A stretch of 64,000 nucleotides of DNA from RFSX01 sp965230215 (GTDB lineage Bacteria; Bacteroidota; Bacteroidia; Chitinophagales; Saprospiraceae), in contig CBDDKN010000001.1 in assembly GCA_965230215.1 (NCBI GenBank), positions 1,178,001 through 1,242,000 of the forward strand. The letters are read 5' to 3'. Below the pieces are notes generated by a model that ran no database searches, had not been told where the DNA came from, and saw only the letters and a list, made by a program, of their open reading frames with translations. The position numbers and the translations under genes were made by a program. Position 1 is the stretch's first letter. Every line of letters begins with the position of its first letter. This document shows positions 37,263 through 46,898 of this stretch, in pieces.

Positions 37263-38198
37263 TCAGGCATCTAGACCTCTTCCTTCCTTCTGAATCTTGC
37301 CTGAGGACTCCAGATCCTTCATGAGCTTATCGAGGATTCCATTGATAAATTCCTTGCTTTTAGCAGTGCTATATTGTTTGGCGAGTTCCACATATTCATT
37401 CAGTGTTACTTTTGAAGGAATGGTAGGAAAATGCAACATCTCGCAAATAGCAAGTCTTAATAACAAAGTATCAACAATAGCCAGCCTTTCATGATCCCAG
37501 TTTTCTAAAACCGGAATAATAAATGCCATGTGATCCTCTTTTTTGTCAAGGGAATACTTGAGCAGGTTGTAACCAAAGTCCTTGACAGTCTCATCATCAG
37601 GAATATAACTTGTGATCATTCTCTCATCTTCATCAGGAATAGCCTTCAGATATTTTTTAACGGCGCCGACAACAAGCGACTTATCGTCCAGCCAATTGTA
37701 AAAATTATCTTCCATTACTTCGTTGAAGTACTCATTCTGTCTGCAGAACCTGTATAGTTCCAGCAAGAGTTCAAGCGTAGCTTGTCTATCTGATGAAGAA
37801 CTTATATAAGTCTTATATACATCTTGCTTTGCAAACTCTTCATAAATCTTGGACATATAGTCCTCATTAAGAAAAGAGGCAAATTGTTTTTTCTCAAAAA
37901 GTTTCTGTAAGTAATTATTGGAACTTATCGCGGCGATGATGGAATTGGTGAAGAGCTTGTCAGTAAAGTTCTTATCGTAATCCGAAGGCAGGTGCTTTGA
38001 CTTTCGCTTCTTCATGTCCTCGGAAGAACAGCTACAAATTCTTTCAATTACATATAGACTGAACAGGAACAGATCGTAACTCTGATCAATATATTGGTCG
38101 TAAGCCGAATAGAGGTCTTTCTCTTTTATACTGCTATCCCTGTCCTGGGTATACAGGAGCTGCATTACTTTAACACGTACACTTCTTCTACTGAGCAT
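37263..38198 (-). CDS. nusB: Transcription antitermination factor NusB, long form
   Basis: NusB binds the boxA RNA with NusE and helps complete rRNA transcription. The 311-residue protein starts MLSRRSVRVKVMQLLYTQ, matching the helix-1 text of NusB, and ends in the typical C-terminal helices (IVDTLLLRLAICEM, VTLNEYVELAKQYSTAKSKEFINGILDKL shown in part). E. coli NusB is about 140 residues; the extra central region is a known feature of Bacteroidota NusB. It diverges from the metalloprotease gene across 224 bp. Confidence 0.93.
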   Translation of the reverse strand: MLSRRSVRVKVMQLLYTQDRDSSIKEKDLYSAYDQYIDQSYDLFLFSLYVIERICSCSSEDMKKRKSKHLPSDYDKNFTDKLFTNSIIAAISSNNYLQKLFEKKQFASFLNEDYMSKIYEEFAKQDVYKTYISSSSDRQATLELLLELYRFCRQNEYFNEVMEDNFYNWLDDKSLVVGAVKKYLKAIPDEDERMITSYIPDDETVKDFGYNLLKYSLDKKEDHMAFIIPVLENWDHERLAIVDTLLLRLAICEMLHFPTIPSKVTLNEYVELAKQYSTAKSKEFINGILDKLMKDLESSGKIQKEGRGLDA

Positions 38199-38422
38199 TT
38201 ACACAAACATTTTTATGCTTCGCCATAAAATTCTAAACTACAAATAAACGATAATTACACGAGAATAAAGCATTTAACAAAGTAATTATATTAAAAAAAT
38301 TACTCATGTGAATTTCTGTCCGCAAACTATTAAAATAATGTAGATATTTGCCGACATCAGACTGAACACTTTGACTTCCAATTGATTTAAACATTTGTAT
38401 TTTACGGACAAAAAAAATTAAG

Positions 38423-40846
38423 ATGAAGCGTATTGTTCTAATCTTTCTTCTCTTGAATCTGTTTGGTTCAACCGGTTTGGACGCACAGATTTTCAAACGC
38501 AACAAAAAAGAAGCTCCTGCTGCAGAAGCCAAAAAACCAAAGGCCAAGAAGGACAAGATGAAAAAGTATGATGAAGTAATCACCAAAGAAGCGGTTACTG
38601 ATTCAGGATTGATTATCACACATCAAGTAGACAAAGATTTCTATTTCGAATTGCCTAAGAATTTACTCGAAAAAGAAATGTTGATCGTCACTCGAATTTC
38701 GGGTTTTGTAAAAAACCTGAATTTTGGTGGAGCTGGTACCAAATCAAGACCCCAGCAAGTAATCAGATGGCAAGAAAAAGATAAACGTATCATGCTGCGC
38801 TCAGTCTCTTACAACAGCGTTGCCGATTTCGAAGACCCCATTTACAACAGTGTCAGAAATAACAATTTCGAACCAGTCATTGCAGTTTTTGACGTTGAGA
38901 CATACAGCCCTGACAGCAGCAATGTTGTAATCAAAGTGAATAAGCTTTTTGAAACCGATGTAGAAATGATCGGCGCAATGTCTCAATTCCAAAGAAAAAA
39001 TTTCGGTATCAGAGGTCTTTCTAAAGACAAGAGCTTTATCAATAATATAAAGTCCTTTCCGGAAAATGTAGAGGTAAGACATGTATTGACTTACACCGGA
39101 AGTAAACTTCCAGATAATGGTGTTACAGGTACAATGTCGGTTGAACTGAACCAATCAATAATCATGCTTCCTGAATCTCCATGGTATAAAAGGAAGTATG
39201 ATGACAGAGTGGGTTACTTCTCCGTAAGACAGACAGATTATAGCTCAGATGCTCAAAGAGCGGATACCAAAAGATATATTACCAGATGGCGTTTGGAACC
39301 ATCAGACTGGGATGCGTACGAAAGAGGTGAACTAGTAGAACCGGTCAAGCCAATCGTCTACTATATCGATCCAGCCACGCCAGAAAAGTGGAGGCCATGG
39401 TTGAAAAATGGTGTAAATGCATGGAACAAAGCCTTTGAGAAGGCAGGATTTAAAAATGCCATTATGGCCAAGGATCCACCAAGCAAAGAGGAAGACCCCG
39501 ATTGGTCCCCTGAAGATGTAAGATACTCTGTGATAAGATATGTCTCAACAGATATTCAAAATGCCATGGGTCCTCATGTACATGATCCCCGAACTGGTGA
39601 GATTCTGGAGAGTGACATCATATGGTACCATAATGTTATGAACCTATTGAGAAACTGGTTTTTGGTTCAGACAGCTGCTATTAATGAAGAAGCCAGAGGC
39701 GTTAATTTTTCAGATGATGTGATGGGTAGGCTCATCGAATTTGTATCTGCACACGAAGTAGGCCATACTTTAGGTCTGCCGCATAACATGGGATCATCTG
39801 TGGCCTATCCGGTAGATTCACTCAGATCTCCATATTTCACAAAGAGAATGGGCACAGCCCCATCGATAATGGACTATGCCAGATTTAATTATGTAGCACA
39901 ACCTGAAGACGGTGATGTTGGGCTGATGCCTGGTATAGGACCTTATGACGATTGGTCAATAGAATTCGGTTACCGACTAACCAGAGGTGTAGAAGATGCT
40001 GATGAAGATGCTGCGATTACGAATCAATGGGTAAAGGAACGTGATGGCAACCCACTATACCGTTACGGAAGGCAACAAGGAAGGGTAATCGATCCAACTT
40101 CGCAAACAGAAGACATTGGAGATGATGCCATCTATGCCAGTGAGCTGGGTTTGAAAAACTTGAAGAGAATTCTACCTAATCTCATTAACTGGTCAGCAGA
40201 AGAAGGTGAAAATTATTCACAGCTGGACGAGATGTATAACTCGGTGGTCGGTCAGTTCAGAAGATATATCGGTCACGTAGGTAATAATGTCGGTGGTGTT
40301 ATGGAACACTATAAGACGGCCGATCAAGGAGAAGGTATCTATACGCACGTCCCCAGAGCGAAGCAGGAACGTGCCGTGCGGTTTCTGAACGATAATGTTT
40401 TTACAACCCCTGCCTGGCTTATTGACAAACAAATCCTTGATCGCATTTCAAATGATGAGGCTATAGATCCAATCAACAGGCTGCAATCTTATGCTATCAA
40501 CCTGTTGCTAAGCGAATCGCGTGTCGATCGTATGGTAGAGAATGAGTTGATCAATGGATCGAATGCCTATACCGTAAATCAGATGTTTGCCGATATGGAA
40601 TCGGGAATTCTATCTGATTTAAAATCTAGCAGAGTTTCAATCCTGAGAAGAAACTTGCACAGACTTTATGTATCCAAACTATCTGGCATCGTGTCGAAAG
40701 CTCTGGAATCCGGAAGGCATACAGAGTTAAGTAGTCATGCATTGGCAAGCTTGCACAAGATTTATGAATCATTGGAAGATGTGGATGCCTCAAATGTGCA
40801 TGCTTTTACCGTGAAAACAGGAATCAAAAAAGTACTGGATATGTAA
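38423..40846 (+). CDS. Exported zinc-dependent metalloprotease (DUF5117/DUF5118 type)
   Basis: An 807-residue protein with a signal peptide (about 1-22, ending LDAQ), a Lys-rich linker and the DUF5118/DUF5117 regions typical of these Bacteroidota proteases. The zinc site HExxHxxGxxH is present at about residues 444-454 (SAHEVGHTLGLPHN), so the metzincin-like catalytic centre is intact. It ends with a helical C-terminal domain. Likely periplasmic or secreted peptidase, substrate unknown. The stop meets the convergent Nudix gene with no gap. Confidence 0.9.
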   Translation: MKRIVLIFLLLNLFGSTGLDAQIFKRNKKEAPAAEAKKPKAKKDKMKKYDEVITKEAVTDSGLIITHQVDKDFYFELPKNLLEKEMLIVTRISGFVKNLNFGGAGTKSRPQQVIRWQEKDKRIMLRSVSYNSVADFEDPIYNSVRNNNFEPVIAVFDVETYSPDSSNVVIKVNKLFETDVEMIGAMSQFQRKNFGIRGLSKDKSFINNIKSFPENVEVRHVLTYTGSKLPDNGVTGTMSVELNQSIIMLPESPWYKRKYDDRVGYFSVRQTDYSSDAQRADTKRYITRWRLEPSDWDAYERGELVEPVKPIVYYIDPATPEKWRPWLKNGVNAWNKAFEKAGFKNAIMAKDPPSKEEDPDWSPEDVRYSVIRYVSTDIQNAMGPHVHDPRTGEILESDIIWYHNVMNLLRNWFLVQTAAINEEARGVNFSDDVMGRLIEFVSAHEVGHTLGLPHNMGSSVAYPVDSLRSPYFTKRMGTAPSIMDYARFNYVAQPEDGDVGLMPGIGPYDDWSIEFGYRLTRGVEDADEDAAITNQWVKERDGNPLYRYGRQQGRVIDPTSQTEDIGDDAIYASELGLKNLKRILPNLINWSAEEGENYSQLDEMYNSVVGQFRRYIGHVGNNVGGVMEHYKTADQGEGIYTHVPRAKQERAVRFLNDNVFTTPAWLIDKQILDRISNDEAIDPINRLQSYAINLLLSESRVDRMVENELINGSNAYTVNQMFADMESGILSDLKSSRVSILRRNLHRLYVSKLSGIVSKALESGRHTELSSHALASLHKIYESLEDVDASNVHAFTVKTGIKKVLDM

Positions 40847-41470
40847 TTACAGATATGCTGATCTTTTCAGGATGTCATAAATGTTGACGTAAATGGGTAA
40901 ATCCTTTGTAACAAATTTCTGAGGGTTTACCCATTTTGCTTCAAGGATATCCTCACTTTTCTGAGGTGTCAACTTTTGATTTCTGGCCTTCATAGCATAC
41001 CAATAGCTGATCTTCAAGACCCTTTCACCTGATTTTAATCGATATACATGTCTGGTTTTTCCAAGCTTGGAAACAATTTTTGCATCATCTATTCCGGTTT
41101 CTTCAATAACTTCTCTGACAGCAGCTTCTTTCTTGCTCTCCCCGGGATCAATTTTACCTTTTGGCAAATCCCAATTGCCACGTCTGAAAATCATCAAAAC
41201 CTTGGATTGCTCATCTTCTACTATCCCGCCACTGGCCTTAATGATTCTAAACAAGCTTTTAAAATCTTGTTTGAGCTGTTTAAACGCCTTAGAATGTATT
41301 AAGACCCTTTCGTAACGATTGGTCTTTTCAAGCATGTCGATATAAGAAAGCAGCATTTTGGTTTTGCCAGAATAGGGGTATACCAGATCATATTGATCTG
41401 TAATCTTCTTATCCAGCAAGTCAGAACTCATAAGTACGAGAGTATTCTCGTTGATGTTTATTTTGTACAT
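40847..41470 (-). CDS. Nudix hydrolase
   Basis: A 207-residue protein with a complete Nudix box, G(x5)E(x7)REUxEExGU, at residues 105-127 (G105, E111, R119, E120, E123, E124). It cleaves a nucleoside diphosphate linked to another group; the substrate class cannot be read. The N-terminal 80 residues are specific to Bacteroidota homologues and precede the Nudix domain. Its start codon lies 20 bp from the divergent pyrE start, so the two promoters must overlap. Confidence 0.9.
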   Translation of the reverse strand: MYKININENTLVLMSSDLLDKKITDQYDLVYPYSGKTKMLLSYIDMLEKTNRYERVLIHSKAFKQLKQDFKSLFRIIKASGGIVEDEQSKVLMIFRRGNWDLPKGKIDPGESKKEAAVREVIEETGIDDAKIVSKLGKTRHVYRLKSGERVLKISYWYAMKARNQKLTPQKSEDILEAKWVNPQKFVTKDLPIYVNIYDILKRSAYL

Positions 41471-41473
41471 TTG
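41466..41473 (+). promoter_or_regulatory. Candidate -7 promoter element for pyrE
   Basis: Reads TACATTTG, matching TAnnTTTG, 17 nt before the pyrE ATG. It overlaps the start codon of the divergent Nudix gene (cat at 41468-41470), so polymerase binding here would compete with Nudix translation initiation DNA. No TTG lies at ideal spacing. Confidence 0.3.
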
Positions 41474-41490
41474 GATTCTTAAAAAAATCG

Positions 41491-42132
41491 ATGAATACTG
41501 TTGCTGCTCAAATAGCTAACAGGCTTTTAGATATAAAAGCCATAAAACTACAACCAAAAAATCCATTTACATGGGCTTCTGGCCTTAAATCTCCTATTTA
41601 TTGTGACAATAGGATATTGCTCTCCTACCCTGAAATCAGGAGAATGGTCATAGCTGCGATGGTTGAAAAATCAAAATTATTTGAAGCTTTTGACTTGGTC
41701 GCCGGTGTGGCAACCGCTGGTATAGCACATGGGGCATTACTGGCTGAAGCACTGGACAAACCATTTATTTATGTGAGATCAAAACCCAAAGGTCATGGAA
41801 TGCAAAACATGATTGAAGGATACCTCCCTGATAATGCTTCCGTCCTTGTCATTGAAGATCTGATTTCAACTGGTAAAAGCAGTATGGCTGCTTGCAATGC
41901 ACTGATCGAAGCAGGAGCCTCAATCAAGGGCGTTTTGGCCATATTTAGTTATGGATTTCAATCAGCAAAAGATATATTTACAGAGCAGTCAATCCCCATG
42001 GATACCCTCAGTAATTTCAGGAACCTGATTCAGGAGGCGTATCGTATCCAATATATTTCGGAGGAAGAAAAGAAAGTATTAGATAACTGGAGTGAGGACC
42101 CAAAACAATGGGCCGCATCATTCGCTAAGTAG
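41491..42132 (+). CDS. pyrE: Orotate phosphoribosyltransferase
   Basis: Joins orotate and PRPP to give orotidine monophosphate in pyrimidine synthesis. The 213-residue type I PRTase has the PRPP loop VLVIEDLISTGKSSMAA, the KxKxHG-like tract YVRSKPKGHGMQN, and the family opening FTWASGLKSPIYCDNR. Length is normal. It heads a plus-strand series with an M42 peptidase (7 bp downstream) and a UbiA-like protein. Confidence 0.96.
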   Translation: MNTVAAQIANRLLDIKAIKLQPKNPFTWASGLKSPIYCDNRILLSYPEIRRMVIAAMVEKSKLFEAFDLVAGVATAGIAHGALLAEALDKPFIYVRSKPKGHGMQNMIEGYLPDNASVLVIEDLISTGKSSMAACNALIEAGASIKGVLAIFSYGFQSAKDIFTEQSIPMDTLSNFRNLIQEAYRIQYISEEEKKVLDNWSEDPKQWAASFAK

Positions 42133-42139
42133 ACAAGGA

Positions 42140-43219
42140 ATGAAGGTAATTACAAAGGCATCGGAAGAATTCATGTTCAAATACCTGAATGCCACATCAC
42201 CAACTGGATTTGAAGCAGAAGGTCAGAAATTATGGCTGGATTATATCAAACAATTTGTTGATGAAACATATCTGGATGATTATGGTACTGCTTATGGTGT
42301 CATCAATCCAGGGCAAGACTATAAAGTTGTTATTGAGGCGCATGCCGATGAGATCTCCTGGTTTGTCAACTACATTTCTGAAGATGGATACATCAATGTT
42401 ATTAGAAATGGAGGCTCAGATCATATCATTGCCCCTTCCAAAAGAGTGCTTATTCATACAGCCAACGGACCTGTAAAAGGTGTGTTTGGATGGCCTGCCA
42501 TTCACGTCAGACGAGGAAAGGATGCCAATCTTTCGCCGAAGCTTGAAAACATATTTATTGACGTGGGCGCCAAAGACAAAGAAGAAGTTGAAAAAATGGG
42601 TATCCACGTAGGATGTGTTATCACCTTTGAAGACAGTCTGGATAAACTTAATGACAGATACTATGTTGGAAAAGCTCTTGACAACAAAATGGGTGGATTC
42701 TGCGTCGCTGAAGTTGCCCGTATGGTCAAAGAAAACAAGGACGAATTACCCTATTCCCTTTATATCGTAAATGCGGTTCAGGAAGAAATAGGTCTGAGAG
42801 GTGCAGAAATGATCGCTGAACACATTCAACCCAATGTGGCCATCATTACTGATGTGACGCATGATACTTCGTCACCATTGATGAAAGCCAAAGAGCAGGG
42901 CGATATGAAAGGTGGCAAAGGACCTGTTCTCACCTATGCTCCAGCTGTTCATAACAAACTGCTGCAGTTGATAATTGAAGCTGCTGAAAAGAATGAGATT
43001 CCTTTTCAAAGATCTGCTTCATCAAGATCAACTGGCACAGATACCGATGCATTTGCTTATTCCAATGCTGGCGTACCTGCTGCTTTGATCTCTCTACCAT
43101 TGAAATACATGCATACGACTGTTGAGATGGCTCATAAAGAGGATATCGAAAATGTAAGCAAGCTGATCTATCAGAGTTTATTGTCAATAACAAAAGGACA
43201 TAACTTTAAGTATTTTTAG
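42140..43219 (+). CDS. M42 family metallopeptidase (glutamyl aminopeptidase / FrvX-like)
   Basis: A 359-residue dinuclear zinc aminopeptidase. Metal ligands appear in VVIEAHADEISW (first His/Asp), GKALDNKMGG (bridging Asp), VNAVQEEIGLRGA (catalytic Glu pair) and ITDVTHDTS, with a late His in LPLKYMHTTVEM. M42 enzymes trim peptides in the cytosol as large tetrahedral complexes. The open frame extends to a GTG at 42092 inside pyrE, but ATG at 42140 (codon 17 of that frame) is preferred as it avoids a 41-nt overlap. Confidence 0.9.
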   Translation: MKVITKASEEFMFKYLNATSPTGFEAEGQKLWLDYIKQFVDETYLDDYGTAYGVINPGQDYKVVIEAHADEISWFVNYISEDGYINVIRNGGSDHIIAPSKRVLIHTANGPVKGVFGWPAIHVRRGKDANLSPKLENIFIDVGAKDKEEVEKMGIHVGCVITFEDSLDKLNDRYYVGKALDNKMGGFCVAEVARMVKENKDELPYSLYIVNAVQEEIGLRGAEMIAEHIQPNVAIITDVTHDTSSPLMKAKEQGDMKGGKGPVLTYAPAVHNKLLQLIIEAAEKNEIPFQRSASSRSTGTDTDAFAYSNAGVPAALISLPLKYMHTTVEMAHKEDIENVSKLIYQSLLSITKGHNFKYF

Positions 43220-43222
43220 AAT

Positions 43223-44086
43223 GTGAACCACATTCTTAAGAAACTTGCTGACCTCTTCGTTTACAGCAGCTTGAACATAGCTGTGGCAGCATGTCTTTTT
43301 TCTGCAGAGGTGTTTTTCATTTTTGATTTGGAACTTGATTATGCCTTCCTGGGGTTTGTATTTGTTTCAACCATTCTGACCTATTCACTTCATAGAATCA
43401 TTGGTATTAGACTTATGAAATCTGCTTTTTCTCATAGCAGGTTTGAAACGATCTCTAACTATAAGTTCCTTATATGGGCTATTGCAGTTATCGCATTTAT
43501 TGCACTGTTAATCCTGAGCTGGAACATAGACCGGCAATATCTTATTCACTTTTTTATAAGTGGTTTGATTTGCTTCCTCTATGTCCTTCCCGTTATGCAC
43601 AAAAGACAAAGACTGCGAGATCTTCCGTTTTTGAAAATTTTTGTTATTTCACTCGTTTGGACATATGTGGCCAACATGCCTCTCTTCCTCAATGAAATCA
43701 ATCAAATCTACATCTGGATTGTTATCCTCCTGAGCCTTGAGAAGTTGATTTATATATTCTATGTGACAATACCTTTTGATATCAGAGACCTGGCGATTGA
43801 TGCCACACAAAAAGTCAAAACAATACCTGGAAGAATTGGAACCAAGAAAAGTTACAAGCTGATTCTGGTCAGTATAATTATCAATATGATCTTATGGATT
43901 CTGATCGTGTATACATTGCAGCTAGATATATATGCCATCCTGTGCATCGCTACATCTGTAATCGTATCAGTAGGATCAATTTACCTGAGCATGAACAAAT
44001 CATCTGACCTGTATTACTCTGGGCTTATCGATGGCATTATATCTATTCGGTCACTACTTATAATACTGGCTTTCAGCCTTAACTAA
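43223..44086 (+). CDS. UbiA-like prenyltransferase family membrane protein
   Basis: A 287-residue protein with about eight hydrophobic helices. The loop FDIRDLAIDATQKVKTIPGR corresponds to the second Asp-rich motif of UbiA enzymes, but the first NDxxD motif is not evident (FVSTILTYSLHRIIG at that place), so catalytic activity is uncertain. The best start is GTG at 43223, three bases after the peptidase stop, making it the last gene of the pyrE group. Its stop overlaps the convergent trmD stop by 4 nt. Confidence 0.72.
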   Translation: MNHILKKLADLFVYSSLNIAVAACLFSAEVFFIFDLELDYAFLGFVFVSTILTYSLHRIIGIRLMKSAFSHSRFETISNYKFLIWAIAVIAFIALLILSWNIDRQYLIHFFISGLICFLYVLPVMHKRQRLRDLPFLKIFVISLVWTYVANMPLFLNEINQIYIWIVILLSLEKLIYIFYVTIPFDIRDLAIDATQKVKTIPGRIGTKKSYKLILVSIIINMILWILIVYTLQLDIYAILCIATSVIVSVGSIYLSMNKSSDLYYSGLIDGIISIRSLLIILAFSLN

Positions 44087-44769
44087 GCATCGTCTTCATC
44101 CATCAAATCTGGTCGGATTTCCTTGGTCTTGGCCACGGACTGCTCTAGTCGCCATTCCTCTATTTTTCTATCATTACCTGATAACAATATTTCAGGAACT
44201 GTCATACCCTCAAATTCAGCAGGCCTGGTATACACCGGAGGCGCCAACAGATTATCCTGATGACTATCGGTAAGTGCAGAAGTCGCATCATTCAGAACAC
44301 CAGGAATCAATCTGGCCACAGCATCTACAAGAACCGCAGCCGGCAACTCACCACCGGATAAAACATAGTCCCCAATAGAGAGTTCCATTGTAACATACTT
44401 GTCTCGGATACGCTGATCAATGCCCTTATAATGTCCCAATATGAGCATCAATCTTTTCTTTAGAGAGAGTTGATTGGCTATGCCCTGCTCAAAACGATTG
44501 CCGTCCGGCGTAAGGAAGATAATCTCATCATAGCTGTTCTTTGACTGCAAATCATTGATACATGCAGCCAGAGGTTCTGGCATTATTACCATACCAGCAC
44601 CTCCGCCATATTGATAATCATCCAACTGTTTGTTATTGCCTAAACCATACTGCCTTAACGGAATGATGTTGATCTGAATCAGTTCATTCTTTACCGCCCT
44701 TTTCAATATGGAATGGCTGAACGGGCTATCGAGTAATTCGGGAACAGCCGATATGATATCAAATATCAT
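44083..44769 (-). CDS. trmD: tRNA (guanine-N1)-methyltransferase
   Basis: TrmD forms m1G37 in tRNAs with G36 and prevents frameshifting. The 228-residue SPOUT protein shows DIISAVPELLDSPFSHSILKRA, the GGGAGMVIMPEP loop, and the knotted SAM site LILGHYKGIDQRI ... ELSIGDYVLSGGELPA with the catalytic DAVARLIPGVL. The start follows the FKBP stop directly (TAGATG), so translation is coupled. It is not in the usual rimM-trmD-rplS operon here. Confidence 0.96.
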   Translation of the reverse strand: MIFDIISAVPELLDSPFSHSILKRAVKNELIQINIIPLRQYGLGNNKQLDDYQYGGGAGMVIMPEPLAACINDLQSKNSYDEIIFLTPDGNRFEQGIANQLSLKKRLMLILGHYKGIDQRIRDKYVTMELSIGDYVLSGGELPAAVLVDAVARLIPGVLNDATSALTDSHQDNLLAPPVYTRPAEFEGMTVPEILLSGNDRKIEEWRLEQSVAKTKEIRPDLMDEDDA

Positions 44770-45414
44770 CTACTCAATGGCAAGCAATTCTACTTCAAAG
44801 ATCAAAGCAGAATATGGCTTAATGATATCACCCGCACCATTGGCACCATATGCCAGGTCATAAGGGATATATAGTTTGTACTTGGATCCTACAGTCATCA
44901 ACTGAAGGCCTTCCTGCCAGCCCATGATTACCCCATTCAAAGGGAACGCGATTGGCTCATTTCTCTCGACTGAAGAATCAAATACTGTCCCGTCAATCAA
45001 AGTACCATGATAATGAACCTTCACCTTGTCGCTTAGGCTAGGTTTCATCTGGCTTTCGCTTTGTGTAACTATTTCATATTGTAAACCCGAAGAAAGCGTA
45101 ACAACTTCTGGTCTCTTGGCATTTTCAGCAAGAAACTCTTCTCCGGCTTTTTTGAATGCCATGCTTATCTCAGCGCTGGCTCTTTCCAATTCTTGTCTGA
45201 ATATAGCGCCAGCCTCCTGAACGCTCATCTTTATTTCGCCTCCTTCAAACACATCGCGAAGTGCAAGTGTGAAAGATTCAATGTCCAATGAATTGATGCC
45301 TTGTGATTTAAGGTTTTTTGCAAGTATAAGCCCTGCACTGTAACTGGTTGTATCCATCTGTGAATTTAAATTTTGAGTCATCAGAAAACATGAAAACAGG
45401 ATTACCCATTTCAT
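44770..45414 (-). CDS. FKBP-type peptidyl-prolyl isomerase, exported (FkpA/Mip-like)
   Basis: A 214-residue exported isomerase: signal peptide (about 1-18), an N-terminal helical dimerisation domain like FkpA/Mip (about 25-100, with FKKAGEEFLAENAK at its end), and an FKBP domain (about 105-214; VKVHYHGTLIDGTVFDSS, NGVIMGWQEGLQLM, YKLYIPYDLAYG). It helps fold periplasmic or outer-membrane proteins at proline bonds. Two base pairs separate it from the M20 dipeptidase and it directly abuts trmD. Confidence 0.92.
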   Translation of the reverse strand: MKWVILFSCFLMTQNLNSQMDTTSYSAGLILAKNLKSQGINSLDIESFTLALRDVFEGGEIKMSVQEAGAIFRQELERASAEISMAFKKAGEEFLAENAKRPEVVTLSSGLQYEIVTQSESQMKPSLSDKVKVHYHGTLIDGTVFDSSVERNEPIAFPLNGVIMGWQEGLQLMTVGSKYKLYIPYDLAYGANGAGDIIKPYSALIFEVELLAIE

Positions 45415-45416
45415 CT

Positions 45417-46808
45417 CTATTTGTTTTTTAGTTCTTTATAATAATGAAAATAGTAAGGTATTGTTTCTATACCCTTATAGTAATTAAACAAGCCATAGTG
45501 CTCGTTAGGTGAATGTATATTATCTGAATCAAGTCCAAAGCCCATTAGCACCGACTTGATATTGAATACGTCTTCAAACATGGCTACAATTGGAATACTT
45601 CCTCCTCCCCTCTGCGGAATCGGCGCTTTTCCAAATGTCTTTTTCATAGCCATATGCGCTGCCATATACTCATCGGTATCCGTAGGCGTAACTGCAGGAA
45701 TACCTCCATGATGCGGATGCACCTGGACATCTACTGACTTCGGAGCTATGCTCTTGAAATATCTGGTAAACAACTTGGTAATCTTTTCCGGTTCCTGATT
45801 TGGAACAAGACGCATACTGATCTTGGCATAAGCTTTCGAAGGCAATACAGTCTTGGCGCCTTCACCAATATAGCCACCCCAGATACCGTTAACATCCAAG
45901 GTAGGTCTTATTGATGTGCGCTCCAAAGTAGAGTAACCTTCTTCACCGGATACTGCTTTGATTCCCAGACCTTTCTGATATTTTCTTATTGAGAATGGCG
46001 CCTTGGCCATCTGCTTGCGTTCTTCATCACTTAATTCTACGACATCATCATAAAACTTAGGAATTGTGATGCGGCCGTCCTCATCCATTAATTGAGAAAT
46101 CATATCACAAAGGACATTAACCGGGTTGGCAACGCCACCTCCATACACGCCGGAATGTAAATCTCTATTAGGTCCGGTTACTTCCACTTCCAGGTAACTC
46201 AAACCTCTCAAGCCTACAGTAACACTCGGGGTATTATTGGCAATAATGCTCGTGTCCGATATTAGCACAACATCCGAGGCCAGCATTTTTTGATACTTTC
46301 TGCAGAATGTTTCCAGGTTCACAGAACCCACTTCTTCCTCTCCTTCAATCATGAACTTGACATTACAAGGAAGACTGTCAGTCGCCATCATCGCTTCAAA
46401 TGCCTTTACATGCATGTATAGCTGCCCTTTGTCATCGCAAGCTCCTCGTGCAAAGATGGCTCCATCAGGATGCAATTCCGTTTTCTTAACAACCGGCTTG
46501 AACGGACCACTAGTCCACAGTTCCAAAGGGTCAGGAGGTTGAACATCATAATGTCCATATACCAATACAGTCGGTAAGTTCTTATCAATTATTTTCTGCC
46601 CATAGACAATTGGGTGGCCTTTAGTTGGATAGATTTTAACCTTATCCAAGCCAGCACCCTTCATTTTATCAGCTAGATAACTTGCTGCTTTTTTAAGTTC
46701 TCCCTTATATGCCGGATCAGCACTGATTGAAGGAATGGTAAGGAATTCCTTCAACTCATTGAGAAAACGTTTCTTGTTTTTGTTGATATACTTTATTGTC
46801 GATTCCAT
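45417..46808 (-). CDS. M20 family dipeptidase (CNDP-like)
   Basis: A 463-residue dinuclear zinc dipeptidase. Metal-binding text is VYGHYDVQPPDP, ARGACDDKGQL (bridging Asp) and EGEEEVGS (catalytic Glu pair), followed by the lid domain with LRGLSYLEVEVTGPNRDLHSGVYGG, shown here only as DLHSGVYGG, and the final His in NIHSPNEHY. The family hydrolyses dipeptides such as carnosine or Cys-Gly in the cytosol. No signal peptide. FKBP follows after 2 bp. Confidence 0.93.
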   Translation of the reverse strand: MESTIKYINKNKKRFLNELKEFLTIPSISADPAYKGELKKAASYLADKMKGAGLDKVKIYPTKGHPIVYGQKIIDKNLPTVLVYGHYDVQPPDPLELWTSGPFKPVVKKTELHPDGAIFARGACDDKGQLYMHVKAFEAMMATDSLPCNVKFMIEGEEEVGSVNLETFCRKYQKMLASDVVLISDTSIIANNTPSVTVGLRGLSYLEVEVTGPNRDLHSGVYGGGVANPVNVLCDMISQLMDEDGRITIPKFYDDVVELSDEERKQMAKAPFSIRKYQKGLGIKAVSGEEGYSTLERTSIRPTLDVNGIWGGYIGEGAKTVLPSKAYAKISMRLVPNQEPEKITKLFTRYFKSIAPKSVDVQVHPHHGGIPAVTPTDTDEYMAAHMAMKKTFGKAPIPQRGGGSIPIVAMFEDVFNIKSVLMGFGLDSDNIHSPNEHYGLFNYYKGIETIPYYFHYYKELKNK

Positions 46809-46898
46809 AGTATTAAATTGATTGCAAAGGTAAGTTTATTGCCCGAAGGATATAATAAAGATTGAATTAAAGAAAACGAAGTAAATTCTGATGCGCCA

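Noticed and set aside
38233..38619. 128-codon minus-strand frame upstream of the metalloprotease
   Set aside because: It lies antisense over the metalloprotease signal peptide and linker; its hydrophobic text is a shadow of that sequence and the promoter region.
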